Assembly (NCBI GenBank): GCA_020058405.1
Contig: JAGVEE010000086.1
Coordinates: 1-11,542 of the forward strand
Length of the DNA: 11,542 nucleotides
Source: Sphingobacteriales bacterium
Lineage (GTDB): Bacteria > Bacteroidota > Bacteroidia > Sphingobacteriales > Sphingobacteriaceae
Direction: 5' to 3'
Shown here: positions 1 through 6,851 of the stretch, one piece after another
Position numbering within the stretch: the first letter of the stretch is position 1
Layout: every line of letters begins with the position of its first letter
Notes under the pieces: generated by a model
Database searches by the model: none
What the model was told of the DNA's origin: nothing
Seen by the model: only the letters and a program-made list of their open reading frames with translations
Program-made: the position numbers and the translations under genes

Positions 1-59
1 AAAAAAGTAAACTTAATGTTAGGATAAAAGGTTTCATACACTAAGATAGTTTTTTAATT

Positions 60-140
60 ATGAATTATGAATTATGAATTATGAATTATGAATTGGTGGG
101 TTGTCATTCACAATTTACAACTCACAATTAACAATTTATT
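60..140. repeat. Inverted pair of heptanucleotide tandem arrays
   Basis: Five exact copies of the 7-base unit ATGAATT occupy 60-94. After an 11-base spacer, five degenerate heptads (attcaca, atttaca, actcaca, attaaca, atttatt) occupy 106-140. The second set is roughly the reverse complement of the first, so the whole could fold into an imperfect hairpin of about 35 bases per arm. The remaining bases from 1 to 227 hold no gene that I can see. Function unknown. Confidence 0.85.
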
Positions 141-188
141 CTTTTTCTCCTAACCTAATCATAAAGCTAAGTTAACTCTGTATTGAAT

Positions 189-211
189 TTAGAATGGGTA
201 CTTCGTACTCG
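189..211 (+). repeat. Copy 1 of a dispersed repeat (TTAGAATGGGTAC ... GTACTCG)
   Basis: TTAGAATGGGTAC (189-201) is followed after 3 bases by GTACTCG (205-211). The same two blocks occur in the opposite orientation at 11464-11438, with a 7-base spacer instead of 3. The 20 matching bases at two distant intergenic sites suggest a dispersed repeat family rather than chance. It lies in the leader of the downstream nucleotidase gene and argues against the upstream in-frame TTG at 183 as its start. Confidence 0.55.
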
Positions 212-227
212 TAAATCTATTCGATAT

Positions 228-3200
228 ATGAAACTAAAATTACTTCTTTTAACGGGCATAACCACGGCCTTGTTTAGTGTAATGGGCCATGAAACCCAAG
301 CACAAATTAACCCACAACTTATTGGGAGATTTTCTACAGGTGTATATAATAATACAGCTGCAGAAATTTCTGCTTTCGATGCTAAATCGAAACGTATGTT
401 TGTGAACTCTGGTGTTGATACCTCTATAAAGGTTGTAAACATTAGCAATCCCGCAAGCCCTGTACAGGTAAGCGTTATTTCTTTAAAACCTTATGGCAGT
501 GATATAACATCAATTGCATGTAAAAACGGAATTGTTGCAGCTGCTGTTATCGATTCGTTAGGTAAAACTGAAAATGGCAAAGTAGTATTTTTTAATGCAA
601 GTACTCTTGCATACATCTCCCAAGTAGATGTGGGTGCAAACCCCGACATGATTACGTTTACACCAGATGGTAAGCGTGTATTAGTAGCCAATGAAGGTGA
701 ACCAAATAGCGATTATACAATTGACAGAGAGGGTTCGGTTAGTATCATCAACATTTATAACGGTGTAGCTAGTTTAACACAAGCAAATGTACAAACAGCA
801 GGTTTTACTCAATTCAATAATCAAGCAATTGATAAGAGAATTAAAATTACCGGTCGCATACAACAAGGTGGTGTATTTTTACGTAACTCAACAGTTGCTG
901 AAGATTTAGAGCCAGAATATGTTGCAGTATCAGACAATTCTCAAACAGCATGGGTAACTTGCCAAGAGAACAATTGTATTGCAGAAATTAACATTGCAAC
1001 CGCAACAGTTACAAAATTAATTCCACTTGGATATAAAAACCACAATTTACCAGGTAACGGTATAGATGCAAGTGATAATGGTAGTGTAATTAACATTGCA
1101 AACTACCCGGTATTTGGTATGTATCAACCAGATGCAATTTCTTACATGAAAGCAGGTGCTACTGATTATATAATTTCTGCAAATGAAGGAGATGTACGTG
1201 CAGATTGGGGTGCAGCAAATAACGAAGAAGTTCGTTTTGGTAATGCTTCTTATGTAGTAGATACTGTAAAATTTGGTGGTGCTGCTATGGTTACAGCCAT
1301 GAAAGTAAATACTGCAATGGGTCGTTTAACCGTAACTAATAAGTATGGCGATTTTAACAACGATGGTAAATTCGATTCTGTGTTTTGCTTCGGTGCTCGT
1401 TCATTTACTATTTGGAATGCAAATAATGGTACAGTAGTTTGGGATAGTAAAGATGATTTCGAACAACGTACTGCCCTGTTATTCCCAAATAATTTTAACG
1501 CAAGTAATACAAACAATACGAAAGACAATAGAAGTGATGAAAAAGGTCCTGAACCAGAAGCAATAACTATAGGTAAAATTTTAGATTCTACCTATGCTTT
1601 TATTGGTTTAGAAAGAGTTGGTGGAGTAATGATTTATAACATTACCAATCCTGCAAGTCCATATTTCGTAAATTACATTAATACTCGTAATTTCTCAGTA
1701 ACACCAGGCTCTGGAACCCTTGCTACTATTGGTGATTTAGGTCCAGAAGGAATTATATTTGTACCTGCAGCGCAAAGCCCTAATGGTAAAGATATGTTAC
1801 TATTATCTAACGAAATTAGTGGTACTGTTGCACTTATTCAATTAAACAACAGATCTGCATTTCAAATGCAAGTGTTACATTCTTCAGACATGGAGAGTAG
1901 TGTAGCAGCAGTAGTTGATGCACCAAATTATGCAGCTATTGTTGATAAATTGGAAGATGAGCATAACAATACCTTAATACTTTCTTCTGGTGATAATACT
2001 TTGCCTGGCCCATTTTTATCGGCTGGCGAAGATCCATCAGTACAAACCGCTTTACGTAGTACAGCTTCTAGCTATTACGCAGGTACGCAAGCAGTACGCC
2101 CAGCAATTGGTCGCCCAGACATTGCTATTATGAACATCATCGGTTTTAATGCATCAGCATTAGGTAACCATGAATTCGATTTAGGAACATCAGAATTAAA
2201 CGGACAAATTGGAGTTGATATTAGAAGTAACGGAGCCGACAAACGTTGGATTGGTGCACAGTTTCCGTATGTAAGTGCAAACTTAAATTTTAGTAATGAT
2301 GTAAATTTAAATTACTTATTTACCAATCAGATTTTAAGAGATACTGCATTTAAAACATCAGTAAACATTACAGCAAACTCACAAAAGAAAGGCATTGCAC
2401 CATCCATAATTATTGAACGCAATGGTGAAAAAATTGGTGTAGTTGGAGTTACTACACAAGTATTGGCAAAAATCTCATCACCTGGAGCTACTACAGTTAA
2501 AGGTCCACAAGTAGATGATATGCCAGCGCTTGCCGCAATAGTTCAGCCGATAATCGATTCTTTAATTGCAAAAGAAAACATCAACAAAATAATTTTATTA
2601 GCGCATTTACAACAAATTGCTAACGAAAAAGCATTAGCACCTTTGTTAAGAAACGTAGACATTATAATTTCTGGAGGTAACCATGCTTATACTGCAGATG
2701 GTAACGACAGGTTAATTGCAGGACATGTGGCTACAGAAAAATATCCTATTAGAACTACAAGTAACAATGGCCAACCAATGGTAATTTTAAACACTACTAG
2801 TGAGTGGAAATATGTTGGAAGATTTGTGTGTGATTTTGATGCAAATGGAGTATTAATTACATCGGCATTAGATTCAAACATTAACGGAGTATATGCGAGT
2901 GATACTGCAATGGTTACTGCATTATATGGTACCTATGCAAACGCATTTACGCCAGGTACAAAAGGTGCTAACGTACGTGCAATTTGTGCTGCTATTGGTA
3001 CTGTAATTGTTTCTAAAGATGGTACCATAGTTGGTAAGAGTAAAGTGTTTTTAGAAGGACGTAGAAATTTAGTACGTACAGAAGAAACAAACTTAGGTAA
3101 CTTATCATCAGATGCTAACTTATGGTATGCTAAAAAGTACGATCCACAAGTAGTAGTATCTATTAAAAATGGAGGTGGTATACGTTCGGCAGTTGGTTTC

Positions 3201-4475
3201 GTAAACTCTGTTGGTAGCAATGTTGTGTTAGAGCCTACACAAGCTAACCCAAGTGCAAATAAATTAAAAGGAGATGTTTCTCGTTTAGATATTGAGAATT
3301 CATTACGTTTCAACAACCGATTAGTAATTGTATCTACAAATGCATCGGGTTTAAAAAGATTATTAGAGCACGGTATTGCAGCAACAAAACCAAATGCAAC
3401 TCCTGGTCAGTTCCCACAAATTGGTGGGGTAGCATTTACATACGATACTACCAAAACGGTTGGAAATAAAATTAAATCGATGGTATTAATCGATTCATTA
3501 GGAAATAAAATCGACACCATTTTACGTAATGGTAAATTAGTTGGCGATACAACTAAAGTGTACAAAGTAGTTACTTTAAATTTCTTAGCTAATGCATCGG
3601 GCCCGGGTTCACAAGTTGGTGGCGATGGATATCCTTTCCCTGCAGTAACAACAGCTAGAGTAGATTTAGATACGGCTATTAAAGCAGCAGGTACAAGTAC
3701 TTTTGCGGTTATTGGTTCGGAGCAAGATGCTTTTGCAGAATACATGTTATCAAAACATAACACAAACAATACTGCTTTCAATGTTAGAGATACTACCCTA
3801 GTAGGCGATACGAGAATTCAATTGTTAAACGCACGTCCTGATGGAATTTTCCCTCCATTATCTGCATTCAGTTTACTAGGTCCAGTTACTAATACTAGAT
3901 TAACTGTTAAAGATAATGATACAACGAAAGTTCAAATTACTTGGCAAAGATCTACCTCGGCTGTTAATTACAAATGGTTAGCAGATTTACCAGGTGGCGA
4001 TTTCTCTTTCCCATTGGTAGAGTTAGAGGCAGATAATAATGGAAAGGATAATAAGTTAACAGCTACTAAAGGAACTATCAGTTCTTTACTTGGCACCTTA
4101 GGTGTACCAGCAGGTGATTCAACTCAAATTATCTGGACAGTTAGAGCAAGTACTGAAGATGTTGCAGAAAATTTATTAGCAACTAGTCCGTTCAATTTAA
4201 AAATTGTTCGTTTGTTAACAGTGGGTATCCAAAACTCAAGTTTACAGGATGCTATAAAAGTATATCCAAATCCAACAAACGCTACTGTTTACATAGAAAA
4301 TTCGTTTACTACACCTTCAGTATTTATATTGATGGATGTAAACGGAAAAGTATTGAAACAAGAAACATTTGTAGGAAAGGTTAACGTAGAACTTCAAGAC
4401 TTTAGCGCAGGAGTTTACTTTATCAAAGTTAATTCTGAAGAAAAGAGCGTTAATTATAAGGTTATAAAACAATAA
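228..4475 (+). CDS. Secreted choice-of-anchor I / metallophosphatase (5'-nucleotidase) protein with T9SS tail
   Basis: Predicted extracellular phosphatase of 1415 residues. The ATG at 228 is chosen because it begins a clean signal peptide (residues 1-25, cleavage TQA|Q); an in-frame TTG at 183 would add 15 repeat-derived residues. Domains in order: a choice-of-anchor I region at about 30-540 (ANEGEPN near 155, ANEGD near 319, GPEPEA 440-445, SNEISG 527-532); a calcineurin-like metallophosphatase at about 545-830 (LHSSDME 550-556, SSGDN near 589, GNHEFD 646-651, H793, GGNHAY 816-821); a 5'-nucleotidase C-terminal substrate domain at about 925-1200 (NGGGIRS 981-987); a possible SusE-like Ig-type module at about 1210-1330; and a T9SS type A sorting domain at 1333-1415 (YPNPT at 1346). 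The first metal motif is D-x-E instead of the usual D-x-H. The likely role is phosphate scavenging from nucleotides or phosphoesters outside the cell. The exact substrate cannot be told. Confidence 0.9.
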   Translation: MKLKLLLLTGITTALFSVMGHETQAQINPQLIGRFSTGVYNNTAAEISAFDAKSKRMFVNSGVDTSIKVVNISNPASPVQVSVISLKPYGSDITSIACKNGIVAAAVIDSLGKTENGKVVFFNASTLAYISQVDVGANPDMITFTPDGKRVLVANEGEPNSDYTIDREGSVSIINIYNGVASLTQANVQTAGFTQFNNQAIDKRIKITGRIQQGGVFLRNSTVAEDLEPEYVAVSDNSQTAWVTCQENNCIAEINIATATVTKLIPLGYKNHNLPGNGIDASDNGSVINIANYPVFGMYQPDAISYMKAGATDYIISANEGDVRADWGAANNEEVRFGNASYVVDTVKFGGAAMVTAMKVNTAMGRLTVTNKYGDFNNDGKFDSVFCFGARSFTIWNANNGTVVWDSKDDFEQRTALLFPNNFNASNTNNTKDNRSDEKGPEPEAITIGKILDSTYAFIGLERVGGVMIYNITNPASPYFVNYINTRNFSVTPGSGTLATIGDLGPEGIIFVPAAQSPNGKDMLLLSNEISGTVALIQLNNRSAFQMQVLHSSDMESSVAAVVDAPNYAAIVDKLEDEHNNTLILSSGDNTLPGPFLSAGEDPSVQTALRSTASSYYAGTQAVRPAIGRPDIAIMNIIGFNASALGNHEFDLGTSELNGQIGVDIRSNGADKRWIGAQFPYVSANLNFSNDVNLNYLFTNQILRDTAFKTSVNITANSQKKGIAPSIIIERNGEKIGVVGVTTQVLAKISSPGATTVKGPQVDDMPALAAIVQPIIDSLIAKENINKIILLAHLQQIANEKALAPLLRNVDIIISGGNHAYTADGNDRLIAGHVATEKYPIRTTSNNGQPMVILNTTSEWKYVGRFVCDFDANGVLITSALDSNINGVYASDTAMVTALYGTYANAFTPGTKGANVRAICAAIGTVIVSKDGTIVGKSKVFLEGRRNLVRTEETNLGNLSSDANLWYAKKYDPQVVVSIKNGGGIRSAVGFVNSVGSNVVLEPTQANPSANKLKGDVSRLDIENSLRFNNRLVIVSTNASGLKRLLEHGIAATKPNATPGQFPQIGGVAFTYDTTKTVGNKIKSMVLIDSLGNKIDTILRNGKLVGDTTKVYKVVTLNFLANASGPGSQVGGDGYPFPAVTTARVDLDTAIKAAGTSTFAVIGSEQDAFAEYMLSKHNTNNTAFNVRDTTLVGDTRIQLLNARPDGIFPPLSAFSLLGPVTNTRLTVKDNDTTKVQITWQRSTSAVNYKWLADLPGGDFSFPLVELEADNNGKDNKLTATKGTISSLLGTLGVPAGDSTQIIWTVRASTEDVAENLLATSPFNLKIVRLLTVGIQNSSLQDAIKVYPNPTNATVYIENSFTTPSVFILMDVNGKVLKQETFVGKVNVELQDFSAGVYFIKVNSEEKSVNYKVIKQ

Positions 4476-4480
4476 ATTTT

Positions 4481-4515
4481 AATTACGAGTTACGAATTAC
4501 GAATTACGAATTCAT
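4481..4515 (+). repeat. Heptanucleotide tandem array (AATTACG type)
   Basis: Five heptads begin 5 bases after the preceding stop codon: aattacg, agttacg, aattacg, aattacg, aattcat. Bases 4481-4511 match the reverse complement of 4688-4718 at 30 of 31 positions, including the variant agttacg heptad. The two arrays therefore look like inverted copies of one another. Confidence 0.85.
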
Positions 4516-4537
4516 TCTCATAGTTGCAATATTAAAC

Positions 4538-4565
4538 GGCCCCGCATTGCGGGGTTTCGTTTTTT
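4538..4565 (+). terminator. Rho-independent terminator of the nucleotidase gene
   Basis: Perfect 6-bp GC stem CCCCGC / GCGGGG (4540-4545 and 4549-4554) with an ATT loop, which may extend by G-U pairs. It is followed by TTTCG and a run of six T. It lies about 65 bases after the stop at 4475 and stands out in an otherwise AT-rich spacer. It separates the nucleotidase gene from the exonuclease gene. Confidence 0.9.
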
Positions 4566-4680
4566 AGATTATTCCCGAAATAAGATGTTATCAGTAAAAT
4601 CACAGTTTTTAGTACGAAATCTAATGATAATTATTTTATTTATATTTACCCTATAATTTTAATTTAGATTCGAAGCACAA

Positions 4681-4743
4681 ATTCGTAATTCGTAATTCGT
4701 AATTCGTAACTCATAATTCACAATTCATAATTCATAATTCACA
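4681..4743 (-). repeat. Heptanucleotide tandem array (ATTCGTA/ATTCATA type)
   Basis: Nine consecutive heptads: attcgta four times, then actcata, attcaca, attcata, attcata, attcaca. The array is in reverse-complement orientation to the one at 4481-4515. It ends two bases before the GTG start codon of the exonuclease gene, so the repeat forms the immediate 5' leader of that gene. Confidence 0.85.
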
Positions 4744-4745
4744 AA

Positions 4746-6113
4746 GTGTTTGCTATTATTGATATCGAAACCACTGGAGGTAGTCCCAGTTACAGTAAGA
4801 TAACAGAAATTGCAATTATTTTGCATGATGGAGAGCAAGTGGTAGATGAGTTTAGTACGCTTATAAACCCTGAGTGTTTTATCCCATATCAAATAACACA
4901 ACTTACAGGTATAAGCAATGAGATGGTTCGAGAGGCGCCACCGTTTTACGAGGTTGCCAAAAAAATAATTGAACTTACAGAAGATGCAGTTTTTGTTGCA
5001 CACAACGTAAATTTTGATTACGGATTTGTGAAAGCGGCGTTTAAAGATTTAGGTTATGTGTACAATCGCAAAACCTTATGTACCGTACGCATGAGCAGGC
5101 ATGCTTTCCCGGGCTTCCCTTCTTACAGCTTAGGTAAATTATGCAATGCTTTAGACATTCGTTTAGAAAACAGACACAGGGCTTTAGGCGATGCAAAAGC
5201 AACCGCCATTTTATTCGATAGAATTTTAAAAAGCAATGCAAGCATTATTGATGACATTAAAAATGCAGCCATTGCCATTCCGAAAAATTTACCTCCCCAA
5301 TTAAAAGACGATGCACTTAGTAAAATTCCGACAGGAATTACTGGGGTGTACTATTTCCATAATACACTTGGCGATGTTATTTATGTAGGCAAGAGTAACG
5401 ATATTAAAAAAAGAATTTTACAGCATTTTGCTTCGGGCAAAACTAAAAAAGCATCGCGCATGCTAAATGATGTTGCCCATATAAGTATTGAAAACACAGG
5501 CTCTGAGCTTATTGCTTTGTTACTAGAATCTGATGAAATTAAAAAACTAAAACCCATTTATAATACTTCACAAAAGCGAACGAGTGCCGTTCCTTTTTAT
5601 AGTATTTATGAAAAAATGGACGATGCAGGGTATGTAAATTTATATGTAGATCGACATCAAGAAGGGCTAGAATCCTTAACTACCGTAGATTCTGGCATGG
5701 AGGCCAAAAAAATATTTGAACGCGTGGTAGAGAAATATAATTTGTGTTTATCTAAATGCGAATTGCATAATTTCAAAGGACCTTGTTTCAATTATCAACT
5801 AAAAAAATGCAATGGAGCATGTGTGTCTGAAGAAAACCCAGAGGAGTATAACGAACGTGTAGAGCAAGCGATTAAAAGTTTCAGTTTTCAAAACCAAAGC
5901 TTTTTCTTAATAGGCAAAGGCAGAGAAGAAGGTGAGAAGTCGGTTGTATGCATAGAGCGTGGGCATTACAAAGGCTTCGGTTATTTTGATGCAAACTTTG
6001 GGTACCCGAGTGTAGAAGATTTACGTAATCAAATAAAATCGTACAGCCATAATAGGGATATACAGATGATATTGAGTAAGTTCATGAAGAAATCGATAAT
6101 TATGAATTACTAG
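4746..6113 (+). CDS. DEDDh exonuclease (DnaQ-like) fused to UvrC-type GIY-YIG nuclease
   Basis: DNA repair or processing nuclease of 455 residues. The N-terminal 3'-5' exonuclease of the DNA polymerase III epsilon type (about 1-163) keeps DEDDh motifs: IDIETTGG with D6 and E8, HNVNFD with D91, and HRALGDA with H144 and D149. A GIY-YIG domain follows (about 196-275): GVYYF 200-204, VIYVGKS 211-217, R223 as the expected catalytic Arg, and E261 in LLLES as the expected metal ligand. A Cys cluster C338, C347, C355, C359 (CFNYQLKKCNGAC) matches the UvrC cysteines thought to hold a 4Fe-4S cluster; C334 is an extra nearby Cys. The UvrC RNase-H-like endonuclease and helix-hairpin-helix parts are missing, so this resembles Cho/UvrC N-half proteins rather than full UvrC. 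The start must be GTG at 4746, because no ATG lies upstream in frame before a stop. Cytoplasmic; partner unknown. Confidence 0.88.
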   Translation: MFAIIDIETTGGSPSYSKITEIAIILHDGEQVVDEFSTLINPECFIPYQITQLTGISNEMVREAPPFYEVAKKIIELTEDAVFVAHNVNFDYGFVKAAFKDLGYVYNRKTLCTVRMSRHAFPGFPSYSLGKLCNALDIRLENRHRALGDAKATAILFDRILKSNASIIDDIKNAAIAIPKNLPPQLKDDALSKIPTGITGVYYFHNTLGDVIYVGKSNDIKKRILQHFASGKTKKASRMLNDVAHISIENTGSELIALLLESDEIKKLKPIYNTSQKRTSAVPFYSIYEKMDDAGYVNLYVDRHQEGLESLTTVDSGMEAKKIFERVVEKYNLCLSKCELHNFKGPCFNYQLKKCNGACVSEENPEEYNERVEQAIKSFSFQNQSFFLIGKGREEGEKSVVCIERGHYKGFGYFDANFGYPSVEDLRNQIKSYSHNRDIQMILSKFMKKSIIMNY

Positions 6114-6219
6114 CCCCGAACCCCGTAAACACGGGACACGTGAAGCGAAGCGGAATTGAGGGGTGAATTATAAATTATGAATTATAAATTAATGCCCAGA
6201 ATGTAGTGAAATTGAGGGC
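6114..6219. repeat. Intergenic pair of related imperfect hairpins
   Basis: Right after the stop codon, CCCGT-AAAC-ACGGG (6122-6135) forms a 5-bp stem-loop. It lies inside a larger pairing of CCCC (6114-6117) with GGGG (6160-6163). A second unit runs from GCCC (6194-6197) to GGGC (6216-6219). Both units begin with a C-run and end in AATTGAGGG, so they look like two diverged copies of one element, with a heptad array between them. The first hairpin has no T-tract, so it is a weak terminator candidate. No gene is visible between 6114 and 6276. Confidence 0.5.
6165..6192 (+). repeat. Heptanucleotide tandem array (GAATTAT/AAATTAT type)
   Basis: Four heptads: gaattat, aaattat, gaattat, aaattaa. 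The last codons of the preceding exonuclease gene (6098-6110, aattatgaattac) have the same composition. This suggests that the repeat has spread into, or created, the 3' end of that gene. Confidence 0.75.
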
Positions 6220-6276
6220 CTAGGTCAGAGATGGGATTTGGTTTTTTTTGGGTGAGTTTTTGAAATGAAAATATAG

Positions 6277-6810
6277 ATGAAGATGAGAACTATTTTTTTA
6301 AAGTTGAGTTTGATTGGTCTTATGTTATTAAATCCGATGGTCTTGAATCGGGTATTGGCACAGGAAAGTACGAGAAGTACAGATACAACTAGCGGGATTC
6401 AAGTTGATGTGATGGCTGAATATCCTGGAGGAATAGATTCGATTATGGCGCATATTGGAAACAATACTAGGTATCCATTATCAGCATTAGAGGATAATAT
6501 AGAAGGCAGAGTAATAATTAGTTTTGTAGTAGATACCAGTGGAAAGGTAATAAATGTGAAGGTGGTAGAAGGAGTAAGGGCAGATTTAGACTCGGAAGCA
6601 GTTCGAGTGATGAGTGGTTTGCAAACATTTAAGCCTGCAACACATAATGGAAAAAAGGTTGCAACGCAATACAGCATTCCCGTAAATTTTAAGATTGAAG
6701 ATAGTAGGTGGGACATGTTGCTGTATGTGTTAAAATTAATCTTAGGAGGTTTTGGTGTAGGAGCTATCGGAGTACTAGCAAACAAATACATGAAGAAAAA
6801 CAGTATCTGA
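6277..6810 (+). CDS. Small TonB C-terminal-domain protein with a C-terminal membrane segment
   Basis: 177 residues. An N-terminal signal peptide or anchor (about 1-28, ending VLAQ) leads into a TonB C-terminal-type domain at about 45-142. Its features are the AEYPGG entry common in Bacteroidota TonB-like proteins, YPLSALE, GRVIISFVVDTSGKV, and a final region FKPATHNGKK ... IPVNFKI. A hydrophobic segment follows at about 147-168 and ends in KYMKKNSI. Classical TonB has its membrane anchor at the N-terminus and its domain at the end; here the domain lies before the membrane helix. It could be a periplasmic protein held in the inner membrane by its tail. Its partner is unknown. ATG 6277 is used; ATG 6283 is an equally possible start two codons later. 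It converges with the CrtY-Blh gene, with 41 bases between the stops and no strong terminator. Confidence 0.8.
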   Translation: MKMRTIFLKLSLIGLMLLNPMVLNRVLAQESTRSTDTTSGIQVDVMAEYPGGIDSIMAHIGNNTRYPLSALEDNIEGRVIISFVVDTSGKVINVKVVEGVRADLDSEAVRVMSGLQTFKPATHNGKKVATQYSIPVNFKIEDSRWDMLLYVLKLILGGFGVGAIGVLANKYMKKNSI

Positions 6811-6851
6811 TGTTATTGAAGCTCTCAATAAAATTTCAGAGCGTTAAAAAA

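Noticed and set aside
183..227. TTG start of the nucleotidase gene at 183
   Set aside because: It overlaps the dispersed repeat and would put charged residues before a normal signal peptide that begins at ATG 228.
2933..3781. Minus-strand open frames of 124-127 codons inside the nucleotidase gene
   Set aside because: They are antisense to a strongly supported coding region and show no domain motifs; they mirror the codon use of the real gene.
4641..4648. Promoter -7 element TATATTTA before the exonuclease gene
   Set aside because: It is one base off the TAnnTTTG pattern and has no TTTG at the right distance upstream; such matches are common in AT-rich DNA.
60..4743. CRISPR array
   Set aside because: The repeats are 7 bases long and directly abutting, with no spacers and no cas genes.
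6821..6842. Bidirectional terminator between the convergent genes (GCTCT / AGAGC)
   Set aside because: The stem is only 5 bp with a 12-base loop and no T-run on either strand; too weak to call.
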